Shown piece after piece: positions 48,101-60,504 of a DNA stretch of 64,000 nt (position 1 is the stretch's first letter; every line of letters begins with the position of its first letter). This DNA comes from Sclerurus mexicanus (lineage: Eukaryota > Chordata > Aves > Passeriformes > Furnariidae), in NCBI GenBank assembly GCA_013396755.1, contig VWZF01005807.1, positions 1,103,514 through 1,167,513 on the forward strand, in the 5' to 3' direction. Under the pieces are notes generated by a model. That model was not told where the DNA came from. It did not search any database and worked only from the letters and a program-made list of their open reading frames with translations. The position numbers were made by a program, and so were the translations under genes.

Positions 48101-51100
48101 AATCCTCACAAGCTAAGCCTATGCTAGCAAATTAACTAAAAATCAGACTTTTGTCTATCACTGAGGACAACTGAGTAGAACAACCTGCATTCATACTATT
48201 AAACTCCCTTATGCTCTAGGGCACCATGAATACATCAACTGTGCCTTTTGGGGGTCATCCATAGTCAATGTTAACTCCACAACTATCCCAAGAAATGCTT
48301 TAGGAGACTGTCACTGACAAAAGCTCTTCAGGGACCATTCTAGAAAACTAATAGAATATGAAATATGGTGTCCAGAAGCATTTTCAGAAACTGCTTTATT
48401 TACTAATACAGATGTAACCAAAGGCTACACTACTGATGTTGTTTACCATTCCATTTACTTTTTAACTCTTTACTTATAGCTTAGGCAGCTTGCACAACTG
48501 TGCATTCAGTAAACCTCTCTAGATGGTCATTCTGTGATTTCTGAGTCTGACGCCCTTGAATATTGAGTGTGTATCTTGCACTCTTTAATAACTCATTTTG
48601 GCATGTTGCTTCTCTGTTCATTAAGGTATACTAATTGGAGACTCCTGCCTATCTGTTGCACCAGTTCATAATCCCAGGCTTACTTGTGAGATGTGAAGAA
48701 TAAGGTATGGCTCAAAAAGGCTTCATTAGAAATGCCTGATAGTCCACTATATGATTTTAAGTTGCTTAGCAACCTTTCTCTGGTATCAATTCCTGCGTAC
48801 AGATTGGCAAAGGCTCTACAAAGGGAAAACAGACAATCAAGGAAAAGGTGGCATATCTGAAAGAAAAATCTCCATATAAAGGGATTAATTTATTAAACTT
48901 ATTTTTGTGAATTTGTGCATGGCTGTCCATTTGTGCACTGATTATTAGTAGAAGAGCAAAGACGCCATCGTGGTCTGTGCACCTGTGTGGCTTAAGATGA
49001 TGCCAGGAATGAATGGATTTTTTTAATAAAACATTTAAAGAGAAAGAGACTTGTGTCATGACAGCTGTAGACTGAAGGATCTAAATGCAAAAATCCATCC
49101 ACTCTTCCCTCAGACTTCTTGAAGGGCTATTTAGTTATTACTGCATATTTTTTAGAAAGAAAAATTTTGAGAGTTAGTAACAGGCTCATTTTTAATATTG
49201 TCCAGTTTTTTTCACACTTGTAGAAGTTCCATAAATGAAAAGTTGTGGAGTTCTGGAAACTGGAACTGCTCTACAACACAGACTCAGGTATGTACCACAG
49301 ACTTGAAATAAAAGACACTTCTAACTTGTTTAATTTCAATAATTATATCAAAGACAGTTTTGTGGAAAATCTTGCATAATTTTTTGCAAGCATAGATATC
49401 TGGATATAGTTACTGTATTGTGTCATAGAATATTATCAAAATTATCTATTTATGGTGATGTCTACTTACATTTGGAGTCTAACAACAACACCAACCAAAG
49501 TAACAGACCCAAGACAGCATAAAATTGTCAGCTGCTTCCAAACAAAGACCAAACGCCATACCTCTTTTTGCCTGCCTTTTGATAAAGGCCATGTGTTGTT
49601 CCCTTATGCATTCAACTAGAGCCTTAATGCTTTGAAGTAGTTTTTCACAGGCATGGGAATGGATCATCAAATGAATAGTTATAAGGCACAGAGAGCTCCC
49701 ATCCAGCTTCAAACACTTCCATCTCAGTATGTGACTCCTGTGGTTCTTATCTCAGATGTGCATTCAGGGTACTCACTAATGGTGTGAGGAAATTTAGTTT
49801 AAAATTTTCTGCATCTTTTTATATTGTACAAAATGGAATTTGGCAACTGAAGACAGTGATCACAACAAGACACAATACTCTTCAACTATTAGACAACTAA
49901 AATTTAGACTAATGATATGGAAAGGATTGTGACCGGGAGGGTAAAAGTTATAGAAGTATTAAACCTCTCATAAACCCATTTTTTTATTTATTCCTTAGGT
50001 ATCCCACATGCCAGAGGGATACAGACTCAATTACTAATAGCTACTGAAACAAAAGGCGTAAATTAGGATTTACCTCATTGACATTTTGATTTCTAAGTCT
50101 TGTGTCTGAGCCTCTGACTTCTCTGTCTTGATAAATAAAGCTTTACCTTTTGTTACTATAAATTTTTACTAGTTTTGCTGCAAGACAAAGTGAACTCAGG
50201 TAAATTTGGGCTGATGATAAAGAGCTTGTTGTTCTGACCACATGAGGCAAACACTTCCTGCTTAGGGTAGATGATTCAGTGCTGGTTTCTGTGGTTTATG
50301 GGCAGCCATCCACAATGACATGTCCCTCAGAGCTTGGTCTGCATTACTGGTTAGCCATGGAACTTAAACAGTTTACCAGGTTGGAAAGATGCTGGTACCA
50401 ATACAGGAAAAGTCAAGTATAGTTGTCAGATCTGTGAAGAGATTGTGAGATGGTGTCACTGCAGAAATCTGTCAGTATTGAATTCTTGCAATAAGTGCTC
50501 TGGGTAAGGAGCTCCTGGCTCCTATATCCTATTCTGTATACAGTGTGATGACAATGAAGGAAGAGAAAACTGTATATATCTTGTCTATATATATAGTATT
50601 GTATATATCTCTGGCTATATATCTTCCCAGGCACTCAGAACATTTTTAATATGTCCTTTGACAGTCCCATCTGCCCCTCATTAGCCCCCTTCCTCCATTC
50701 TGTGTATTATAGGTCTTCTTCCACCTTACAGGGCAAAGTGAGAAAACACTACCATCCTACATGCCACTAAGTGAGAGAGCAATCTTCAGCAGCCAGCAGC
50801 CAGCAGTGTGCCCTTATAGCAAGAAATGAAACATGTCAGTCATCAACCACACTACACTACAGGTAGCAACTATAATATTTATTGGCTGAACACATGTGAT
50901 ATCTGTGTGAGCTACCTCATTGGTTTTGATGTGACAGATGGGAACCACGGTGTCCAGGTGTACTGTTTTTAGCAAATTTTCTGCTTCTGTAAGACTAGAA
51001 GCTATGACTCTTCTTTCAGAACGGTCTTAGAGAGGCTACAGCTTTTTGTCCATGTAAACTGAATCTTCTAGATTCTAGATACTTCATCTGGGGTAAGGGG

Positions 51101-52735
51101 CGAGAGGTCTTGCTAGCAGAGAAGCAAAAATAAACCTCCAAGTTTTATGTTTTTTGCTAAACAGAGTAATGATGGATTTGAAGAAGGAGAAAGACTAAGC
51201 AGTAATATGGAGGGAACAAGTGGGAGGAGAAGGTTTTAGTGTGATACCCTGCAGCACTTTTCTTTCATGATGTTGTGTTGTCATCTTGATAAAGCTGAGT
51301 CACTTGAATCACTCCAGCTGAAGGCTGTCTATTCATAATATCTTCCATTGTGTAAATAGGGAAATAAGATGTCTGCCTTTAGGCAGTTATCTCATTATTA
51401 AATGCAGTTTTGAAAAAGCTCTAGCCTAAACTGAGATCTCTATTTTTAGGCAACTGAATTGCATCCCAACAGAAATAACTGTGGAAGTACTGTGAGTGGT
51501 CATTTTGAGCCAAAAGATCATGCTGCAGTCTCTCTCTCAAATTTCCTACAATAAATATGAGAATACTTTAACAAAAATAATCTATGGTTGATGTGCTCTT
51601 GATCCGTCAAGAAAAAGAATCATGGGGGAAAAAACACAGACAAAATAATAATTATTACTGTAACAATTAGCAACTGAGAGAGGAACTACAAAGCCTTGGA
51701 GTCCTACATAGATATTGCATGTAAGAAATGTTAGAAGGCAATGTCAATTAATGCATTATAGATGCTGTACAGCCATCAGATCTCTTATTATCACATTTTC
51801 ATTTGCTGCATTTGGCTAGAGTCTGGAACACTGACATTTAAAACTAATCTATTGGGAGAAGTGCTTCCAAGACTAAAATTAAAATTGTGTGTATACCTTT
51901 CAAGAGTGCAGTTGGGAAGCAAGATATTTTCCAGCATCTAAATATGTGATTAAACAAAGACTCCTTAATTACACTATGCTCATTAACTCATACCTATAAT
52001 AAATGCCCATCTTTAATTATTTAAATGATTGAATTCATGTTGCTGAATAATGTGCTTCAAATGATTTCTTTTTAAAGCAAAACCATTACTTTGCATATTG
52101 TCATTGTAAATGTAGAGAGGTGGTAATAACTCACTGGATTGCAGGGCTGAGGTTTTGGTTTTTTTAACGGAAAACTACATATTATATCACTATAATTTTA
52201 TGCCAAGTTTTATATTAATGAAGATGACAAAAAATGCCCTGCAATAGCAAAACCATGGGATTTATTTGAGGGGGATTGTTCTCAATAAAGTATCATTTCA
52301 GCTTTCGGTCAATCCAAGCCTTGTCCTTGTGGACCCAGAAACTTCTAGGCAGGTAGGTGATTCTTCTGTCTTCTTTTTCAGTATATCTAATCTTGTTTTC
52401 AGCTACAGTGAGAAGGTATATTCAGAGATATATATGATATATATGATACATTCAGATGATAATAGTTAAGCTGTTATCATTCTGCAATTGTCATGTCCAC
52501 AACATCAGCAGATGACCTCATTTGTTAGTTTCTCTTTTGTCTATGAAAAGTTGTGAAATATAATTTGCTAGCTAGGCTCAAATTTGTCCTTTAGCTATAA
52601 CTGCTGTATAGCAGGGTAGGAATTCTGAGCTTTTGCATTTGAGTCATTAATTCTTGGGGTGGTCCAGAAATTCTGTGTGAAGCTATCTGCATAGTTGAGA
52701 TAATAGACTGACTGGAGACAGGTTTATTGTCTGAA
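42180..52735. other. Long AT-rich unique stretch, no established gene
   Basis: Over 10 kb with no recognised transposon, RNA gene or clear exon, except the candidate at 42572-42671. Weak donor motifs occur at 49468 and elsewhere without convincing acceptors. The lack of CR1 contrasts with its density in the rest of the window. Confidence 0.5.
42572..42671 (-). CDS. Candidate internal exon (100 nt), minus strand
   Basis: On the minus strand the acceptor AATCATTTAG is followed by 100 nt and the strong donor GAG/GTAAGATTG. Entered in phase 2 it reads one completing base plus 33 stop-free codons (SATSHLTLNQAVLNISSM near the start, DVPKDIKSTFLFE at the end), leaving in phase 0. The composition is protein-like with one N-glycosylation-type site (NIS). 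The acceptor's pyrimidine tract is only fair. It is on the same strand as the candidates at 23 kb but its exit phase does not fit the microexon directly, so at least one further exon would be needed. Unidentified family. Confidence 0.3.
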
Positions 52736-52742
52736 CACAGAA

Positions 52743-53190
52743 TATCACAGAATCACAGAATATGATGAGTTGGAAGGGAGTCACAAGGATCACAGACTCA
52801 CCTCTTAGCCCTGCAGAGGACAATCCCCAGGAGTCACGCTATGAGCCTGACAGTATCACACAAACACTTCTTGAACTCTAGTTTGGTGCTGTGACCATTT
52901 CCTTGGGAAGTCTGTTCCAGTGCCCAACCACCCTCTGGGTGAAGAATCTTTTTCTAATATCCAGCCTAAACGTCCCCTGACACAACTTCAGGCCATTCCC
53001 TTGGGTCCTGTCACTGGTCACCACAGAGAAGAGATTAGTGCCTTCCCCTCTTCTTACCCTGTGAGGAAGTTATAGACTGCACTGAGATGTACCCTCAGTC
53101 TCCTCTTCTCCAGACTGAACAGACCAAGTGGCCTAAGCCACTCCTCACATAGCTTCCCTTCAAGGACCTCTTAGTCATCTTCCCAACAAA
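52743..53190 (-). mobile_element. CR1 LINE 3' fragment
   Basis: The plus strand starts ATCACAGAATCACAGAATATG and continues GATGAGTTGGAAGGGAGTCA, CCAACCACCCTCTGGGTGAA, CACTGGTCACCACAGAGAAG and TCTTCTCCAGACTGAACAGA. It stops in CTTCCCTTCAAGGACCTC. It belongs to the subfamily of the 5.1- and 32.3-kb copies and is 5'-truncated. Confidence 0.92.
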
Positions 53191-53346
53191 GCATTTGACC
53201 AATTTGCAGAAGTTTTTTCGTTTTGTGGGTTTGTTGTTTTTTTGTCTTTTTTTTTTTCTTAGTGAAACAGCGCATAAAACTTTTATCAGTAACAAACTGT
53301 TACTTGCAGTTGGCTTTAGGTATCTATGTACAGGTCTGTACTTATG

Positions 53347-53998
53347 ATCACAGAATTGCTTACATTGGAAAAGGTCTTTAAGATCAGAGTCCAACCATTT
53401 ACAGCACTGCCAAGTCCACCACTAAACCATGTCCCTAAGCATTCCAGCTACACATCTTTTAAATACTTCCATGTCTAGTGACTCAATCACTTCCCTAAGT
53501 ATTCTGTTCCAGTGATTGAGAATATGTTCAGTGAAGAAATATTTCCTAATATCCAATCTAAACCCCTCTGGGTGCAACCTGAGGTCATTTCCTCTTCTTA
53601 TCACTTGCTATTTGAAAGAAAAGACTGATCCCCACCTTGCTACAATCTCCTTCTAGATGCAGAGAGCAATAAGGACTCCACTGAACCTCCTTTTCTCCAG
53701 GCTAAAAAAAATCCAGCTCTCTTAGACACTCCTCATAAGACTTGTGTTCCACCCCTTCACCAGCAAACTGTGTGCCTGTCCAAGCCATGAGCAGCCAGTT
53801 TCTCCAGGAGAATGCTGTGTGAAATGCATAAAGTACAGATAGACAACAGTCACAGTCCTTCCCTCACCTACCAGGTCACCTTGTCATAGATCAGGTTGGT
53901 CAAAGCAGGACCTGCTTTTCATAAACCCGTTAGCTGGGCTTGATCATGTATGTTAGCTTGTTGTCATGTATGTGCCACGGGATGGCATGCAAGATCGA
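53347..53998 (-). mobile_element. CR1 LINE, 3' end fused to an upstream segment by internal deletion
   Basis: A second minus-strand CR1 of a different subfamily begins TCACAGAATTGCTTACATTG. It runs through CTGCCAAGTCCACCACTAAA, AAGAAATATTTCCTAATATC and CTCATAAGACTTGTGTTCCA to about 53768. It then jumps to TCCAAGCCATGAGCAGCCAG, which in CR1 lies several hundred bases farther toward the 5' end, and continues to GGCATGCAAGATCGA. The missing middle makes this an internally deleted copy, not a simple 5' truncation. Confidence 0.85.
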
Positions 53999-53999
53999 C

Positions 54000-54375
54000 T
54001 CTTTACACTGAAGCAAGTGCCAGTATAAAATAGGCCATTTTTTGGTCTCAACGATTCTGCTATTAAATGAAAATTCAAATTTAAATGTTAACTTTATTCA
54101 CAGTCATTTTATGCCCATTTGTTCTTGTACCAACATTTATCCTGTACCTTTAATAACTCTTATTTTTACGGTCTACCTTTTACTACTGTCTTTTCAAGCT
54201 TCATTTTATCTGGTTTAACAGCACTAGTAGCTCTTGTAGCTGCTATGCCTAGCATAACTTTTATAGTTTCCTAATCATTCAAGCCACCTTTCTCTGATGT
54301 CTTACAAATCTCTTTTTCTTATGTGGAAAACCAGAGTTATCACTCATACTCTAGACTATGACTCATAAACGGGGA
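54000..54375. other. Unique spacer between CR1 copies
   Basis: AT-rich sequence with no recognised feature. Confidence 0.5.
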
Positions 54376-54377
54376 GG

Positions 54378-55188
54378 TGCTATTGACTCCCTCATGGGAC
54401 AAGATCTAGATAGATTGGACCACTGGTCAATTATTAATAAGATGAAATTTAATAAATCCAAATGCTAGATTTTGCACCTAGGATCCAGTATTCCTGGGCA
54501 CATAGGATGGAGTGATGCTGGGCACAAGTATACATTGGGAGAAGAGTGAGTTAAAGGCAGCCCTGCATAAAGGGATCTGGGTGGCCAATGGGCAGCAGAC
54601 TCAACAGCAGCCAGCAATGTGCCCTGGCAGCCAAAATAGCAAAAGGCATCCTGGGGTATACCAAACAAAGCATAACCAGCCATTCAAAACAGGTAATTAT
54701 CTTCTTGTATTCAGCACTGGTGTGGCCTCATCTGGAGTGCTGTGTGCAGTTCTGGGCCACACAGTGCTAAGGCAGTCAAATGCATCCAGAGGAATTGGAA
54801 GGAATGTCCTATGAGAAGTAGCTGAGGACTTTGTGTTTGTCTAGTTTGGAGAAAAGGAGGCTGAAAAGCCTCATTGAAAAGGCTCATTGCTCTGTACAGC
54901 TTCCTGAGGAAGGGAAGTGGAGAGAGAGGTGCTGAGCTCTTCACTTTGGTATCTACTGATAGTAAGCATTTCTTTACCAAGGGGGTGGTCAAACACTGGA
55001 ACAGGCTCCCTGGTGAAGTGGTTGATGCCCCAAGCTTGTAAGTGGTTAAGAAGCATTTGAACAAGTCCTTAAGAACATGCTTTAACTTTGCTCAGCCCTT
55101 TAGTGGCAGGCAATTGGACTAGATGACTGTTGTAGGTCCCTTCATCTGAAATAGGGTATTCTATTCTATTCTGTTCTGTTCTGTTCTA
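54378..55188 (+). mobile_element. CR1 LINE, 5'-truncated plus-strand copy
   Basis: It reads GGTGCTATTGACTCCCTC, then CTAGATTTTGCACCTAGGAT, AGCAGCCAGCAATGTGCCC, GTGTGGCCTCATCTGGAGTG, AACACTGGAACAGGCTCCC and GCAATTGGACTAGATGACTG. The end is an expanded ATTCT/GTTCT pentanucleotide array (about 55157-55188), the usual CR1 tail repeat. Many indels; inactive. Confidence 0.9.
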
Positions 55189-55189
55189 A

Positions 55190-57420
55190 ATGTTTGCATA
55201 ATAATTCTAATACCTATTGAGAGTAGGAGGGCACATTTTATACTTTCTCTTTAATTTCTCCAGTTCTGCATTAATTTGGCAGAATACAGTCATGGTCACT
55301 GAAGTAATATTCTACTGATTAGTTTTAGTTAATTTAGTAGAAATTCACTCTTTAAGTTCCTATACATATGACCCCACTAAATTTTGTCTCATTTATACCA
55401 CTGTATTCTGGAAGATAATGTCATTATTTCCTTTTAAGATATTCAGGTCTTGTTCTGTTTTAATGATATCTCCCAAGAAACAAGGGTAGAAAAAATTCAG
55501 AACAGAGAGAAGCACTGACATAGCTTTCTATTTTAATAGTGTGAAACTATAGAGAAATAAAAAAGTTTAGTAAATACATAATAAAAGGTCTAATATTATT
55601 AAAAATAGCATATTTCCTTAATCTTATTCTCTTTTTAACTCCCACACTGTTTCTCTCTCACAGTGTTACATCTGTTATACAGCATTTCTAAGAACCATAT
55701 GACTTCCATACATTCATTTCAGTGCTCTGTCTGAGGATACAGAACAATGATCCTTAGTCACTTTCTCCAATAGTTTTACAGTTATGAGCTACAGAGCATG
55801 AGTTGAAAAGTCACATTTGAAATAATCCCAGTTCTTATTAATGCAGACTTTAAAGTTTACGCAGAATAGATTCTGTGTAATCCTTCCTAATGGATTTGAT
55901 AAATACAAGATCAAGCAGAGAGTCCCTTAAAGGAATAACCCTGGTAGCCTAAACAGACTACAGTGTGTTTAAAGTACACAGTAGCTTGATTGCTGCCTTG
56001 ACATCCTCTCCACTTTCCTTTTTATGGGGTAAAGCAGCAGTCCATGACAGTGTCTGATATGGAATAGATGAGACCTGGCAAAGAAATAATGGTTTGCAAA
56101 CAGACTCTTTTAACACATAACTGATAAAGAGAAGCATCCTTATGCACTGTTATTCAGCCTAGGGCCTGTGTTAAAAATTATTTAAGTCAAGATACTAAAT
56201 ATTTAAAAATGAATGAGTAGGCATCCATTTGCTGCTATTCACTATCTTTCTAGTGTTAAAAAGCATTTTATGACTGTTGGTAGTCATGTCCCTAACACTT
56301 GCTAAAAGTAATATAACATTTTATGAATGCTCTGGGACGACTTTTCACAGAACTTAAATGAGACTTTTGAAAGTATTAATTTTTATTTTTGTAAATCTTT
56401 ATAAACCTTTCACCAAATACTCATACGAGCTTAAAATGAACATGAATTCTCTGTAACCAAATATTTTTGGTGAAATGTTGGTCAATGCTTTCTACTGTTT
56501 TTGAATAGAACTGGCAAAGGGATTTACATTCTTTCAAATATTAATGCATAGAACCAGAGGGGTGGTTCTTCTACAGTCTAAGTTTGCTATTATTGATAAA
56601 TAATGTCATCATAATGCTTTAATATATAATTACATTTATAAAAATTAAAATAATCTATTTCCTAAGAAAATATCTTAGATAAGGTACACTGGTTTTATGT
56701 CCTATTCTCTTACCACTGATGTCAGATGAAAGTTCTGTAAAAGATTATGCAACACAAAAGGGCCCATAAAATCAAGTGTTTCGGATATTTAGGACACAAG
56801 TAAATTTAAGAAGACATGTAATTTTTCCTTTTTTATGGGTTACACTGGCATGCCTTTAGCTATGAACTACTGTCAAAACAAATAATAATCAATTTCCCTG
56901 TAATGTCTCATATTAAAATACTGCAGTTGGATACGGTATGTTAATTATTTTGCATTTTGTTATTCTAAGCATAATTTTGAATGCTGTTTTGAGATATATT
57001 TTGTTCAAGATGCATATTGGAGTGAAAGAAATGAATGCATGTTAATATGGTTTATCAGACTTTCACTTTGCTTTACCCTCTACTTTCTAGACAGACTGTT
57101 CTTTGATTTCTAAAGCTGAAGGGACGGAATTGCATACTGAAAACAGGGTTGCTGAAAAAAATCCCTTTGCAAATAATAACAGAATTATTGAATCTGTACC
57201 CCTATATGTTTTGTTTTGGTTTGTTTTTTTTCTTCATTTAATACTGTTTCATATGACAGTGATGAAGGTGTTGATAATTGCATACTAGCTGGTAATAAAA
57301 AGCCATGGTGTCAATAGAGCTATGAAATCAGTTCTCTGGAATGTCACAATTTGAGATGACATTGGCAGATACAAAACACTTTAATCTCAGATACATATGC
57401 ACTTTTACAAATTACATGAC
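55190..57420. other. AT-rich unique sequence, no established gene
   Basis: A possible 21-nt splice-flanked segment at 56714-56734 (minus) and an acceptor-like site at 57090 (plus) are too weak to call. Confidence 0.45.
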
Positions 57421-57990
57421 ATTGCTGTCTCATTGGGTGGACCAGGCAGAAGGTCCAGTGGGTCAGTTCAGTGGTCTCAGATGTGTGGTGTGTGATCAGG
57501 GAGTTGGGCTGGGGGCTCCTCTGGCTGTCACTTTGGTGTCTTCTGTAGTCCCATCAGCCCTGCCTTGGGTTCTCTCCTTGGGCAGCCCATGAATCTATCT
57601 TCTCTCACCAATTTCTGTCTTTCTGCATGTCTCCAACAGCACCGTGCACAGCCTCTACATGTGTATCCACAAGTGCCCAGTCCTTCCTGTCTCCCGAAGA
57701 GTCTATCCCCATGTGTCTCCTCAGCTTCCTCTCCTCAACATGTTTCTCTGTGTATCTCTTCCCCTGCATCTCCCAAAGTGTTTCTCCCTGATGTGTCTCC
57801 TGTGCCTCATGGCTGTCCCTTTTTTCCTAAATATATGTGAGCCAGGGCACATGGGACTCCCCTGCCTGGTGCAGTTTGGGGTGAAATTGAATATTTACAG
57901 CAGTGTTAGAGCTGGACCCTCAGAATCTCTTCCATTCAGAACACCCTGCAGTTGCCAGCTACCCAAACCTGCCACTTAGGTCTGTTACAT
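57421..57990. other. GC-richer block of unknown origin, possibly an LTR
   Basis: About 570 bp, clearly richer in G and C than both flanks. It is CT-rich on the plus strand in the middle, with repeated TGTCTCC, CATGTGTCTCCT and CTTCCTCTCC words. A TG-starting edge (TGTCTCATTGGGTGG at about 57426) and a TGTTACA-containing end (57982-57988) would suit an LTR of the 11.4-kb type, whose TIR is TGTTACACCCC. However, I could not find a flanking duplication or clear internal similarity to the other copies. The open frames here are composition-driven. Confidence 0.35.
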
Positions 57991-60425
57991 TAACATTTAA
58001 CATCAGACCTTCCTTTCTTTTTTCCTTCCCTCCTCACTTTTTCAGAGCTCACTCTCACTTTGCTGTTAGGATTTAGGACTTTCTCAGTAGATGATATTTT
58101 TCATTATTTCTGATATACAGACTTTTTTCCTCACAGTGGGTGAATTTACTGTTTTTATTGACTTTTAAACTAGTTACTTCCTGATCTGAAAAGGAAGGAT
58201 TGTTTGTTTTCTTGATTTTTCCTTTTCTTCCAAACATATAACCTTCCTTAAAACACCAAATTTTAACTTTTTGAGACAGTGTAAAAAAGTGCTTTAGAGC
58301 AAAGTATTAGCAGCCAGAGCTAAAGCCAGGACAGGAGGTATACTGTTAAAGTTGCTAGTATAATTAACTATTTTGCAGATACTTCAGAGGGATATCTTGG
58401 CTATTTTTCAGAGGTAAGATTGAGCTGGACAAATTCAGTGCTCAATGACATTTTTTTATTTTTTAAGCATATCAGATGGTTTATATATATATATGGTTCA
58501 TGTGTAAGATATATTAAGAAATGGGAAAATTCTTGTTAGGATTTGATTGAAGCATGATATAACTACTAGATAGATTCTTGGTATAATGTTTCTATCCTAA
58601 CATAAATAATCACCATATTTATGCATTTCTTGCTTCTAATTTTATAAGCAACAAACTCAAAGAAAATGAACACAAAACAAGCAGGACATGCATCTCTCGA
58701 AAGTGTCTTTTCTTTCTCCTGATGGCTGGTTTTGCTCTGTTTCTATCTTGACATCCGTTTTCCATACTTTGTGATATTTGGCTTACAAAAGCTGTAAACG
58801 GCTGAAGGGGTTTTTTACATTTATTTAGATTCCAGCTGGGACTTTATTTATTAATTAGCTCGAAGCCATGATAGGGAACAAAACCATGAAATATAAAGTG
58901 TTCTCTTAGCATTGGAGGTCACCTTCTACAGAGGTTATGTATAAAGCCTATTAAACAGTTAACTAATGTTCTACACCTGTCAGAAAGTGTAGGAAACTGT
59001 TACCATTAGATGCAGCATCACATGCATTGTATAAAGATGTCTGAGTTCACCTATTAAAGAAAAGCTGGATTGTTCTAGTGAAGCAGTTTTGCAATGCTTT
59101 TCTCTCTGTTTGCTGTCTTTCTGACTCAGTTCTTTCCTAGAAAGTCTTAAGACACATGAGCACATGGACTTTCCTTCATCTTTGTGTAAAACTTATTTAT
59201 ATCATGAGGATTTAAACTGTCGATTGAAGATGTTAACTTTACATATCCAGAAGCTCAACAGCCCTAAAGAAAAGAGATTTGACAAATCCTCCCTACAGAA
59301 TGACTGTGACATTCTAGTTCTGAGGTTTTACTCTAAGTGAAAAAGTCAAAAAGACATCTAATTTTTAATTAGTTCTGCCCATTTGGGAGATCATCTGATT
59401 TTACTGGCAGAATTAGCAAGTGAAATCACTCAAGAGCTGCCATGTAAATGTCCCCTACCCCTAGGGCCACAGTATATTAAATGAGTACAGTGTTAACCTG
59501 GAAACATTATTATTGATTTTAAATGAGAGCTGCTCTGAAATTTGGAGGAAATCATTAAAATGAAATAAGTATTATGATTCCTTTCTTGGAAAATTATAAT
59601 GGAAATTAGACATGTGAATATCTTTTATGAAAGATCTTATATGAATATCTTTTATAAAAGAGGACAATTTGTTCCCTCTCTTGCATATTTCTAAGTACAA
59701 TCAATAATTTAATTCCAGATACATTTTATAGTTTTTTGCTGACCAACAAGATGAACAACTCGCAGGGCATATCAGAGAACAATAAAGTCTTTGTAAGTCT
59801 TTTCCTCCTCAATTTTTATTTTGCAACTTATTTTGCTAATTTATACATAGTATTACATTTACTGAAGCAATATAGAAAAAATATTTCAAATTGTGCACTT
59901 AATTTTTCAAGTGCTGTTTAAGTATTACGTTTTAAGCATATTTCTATGGCCAATTTTTAATATTCAATTTGATTACAAATAAAGACCATTTCTCTTGTAT
60001 CAGTATGGAAGCTCATTTACTGAAAAATTTACAATGCTGATATAAATTCTGAATGACTGCACCCTGGAGCCATACAAGCATCTTCCACACATTTAAAGCT
60101 CAACTTTCCAAAAATTTGTGAATAAGAACTCCAACTTTACCAGCCTGAGCAGTCCTATAGAACTGTCATTCTTATCACCCATCCTTTTAATACTTGAGAA
60201 CAAACAATGCCCAGAAATCAGCAGAGATTTGAGTGCCTATGCTTCTCAGTCTCTATTACAGGAATTGTACTGCTAATACAAAAGGGTTACTTAAAATAAT
60301 TAAGCATTTCCAGTTAAATATTAAGACTGAAAACTAATTAGTGTAAAAAGTCACCAGAAATAACATGCATTTCTAATGTGTATGTGTATATACATATGCA
60401 TCCATATGCATATGGATTCATACAC
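57990..60425. other. AT-rich unique sequence, no gene seen
   Basis: Contains a direct repeat of ATGAATATCTTTTAT (and close variant) near 59614-59662 and TA-rich patches near 58480. Nothing else is recognised. Confidence 0.5.
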
Positions 60426-60427
60426 AG

Positions 60428-60500
60428 TCATAGGCTCATAGAATCATTTAGATTGGAAGATTAAGATCATTGAGTCCAGCAATCTGTAGCAAGAATACCT
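60428..60500 (-). mobile_element. CR1 LINE 3' tip, very short
   Basis: The plus strand has CTCATAGAATCATTTAGATT, GGAAGATTAAGATCATTGAG and TCCAGCAATCTG, the terminal 60-70 bp of a CR1 read from the minus strand. Confidence 0.82.
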
Positions 60501-60504
60501 GATA

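Noticed and set aside
49468..49720. Open frames ending near an AAT/GTAAGTAG donor on the minus strand
   Set aside because: The best frame is closed by a stop just before the donor; the frame that passes the donor is partly GTT-repeat sequence with only a fair acceptor.
50780..50830. CAGCAGCCAGCAGCCAGCAGTGTGCCC-like text resembling a CR1 segment
   Set aside because: Only about 20-40 bp match, too short to call a CR1 insertion over a chance CAG-rich patch.
56714..56734. 21-nt minus-strand segment with acceptor (TTTTACAG) and donor (GTG/GTAAGAGAA)
   Set aside because: Too short to distinguish from chance, and no phase-linked neighbour was found.
57091..57290. Plus-strand acceptor-like tract followed by an open frame
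   Set aside because: No credible donor; the frame runs into T-rich low-complexity sequence.
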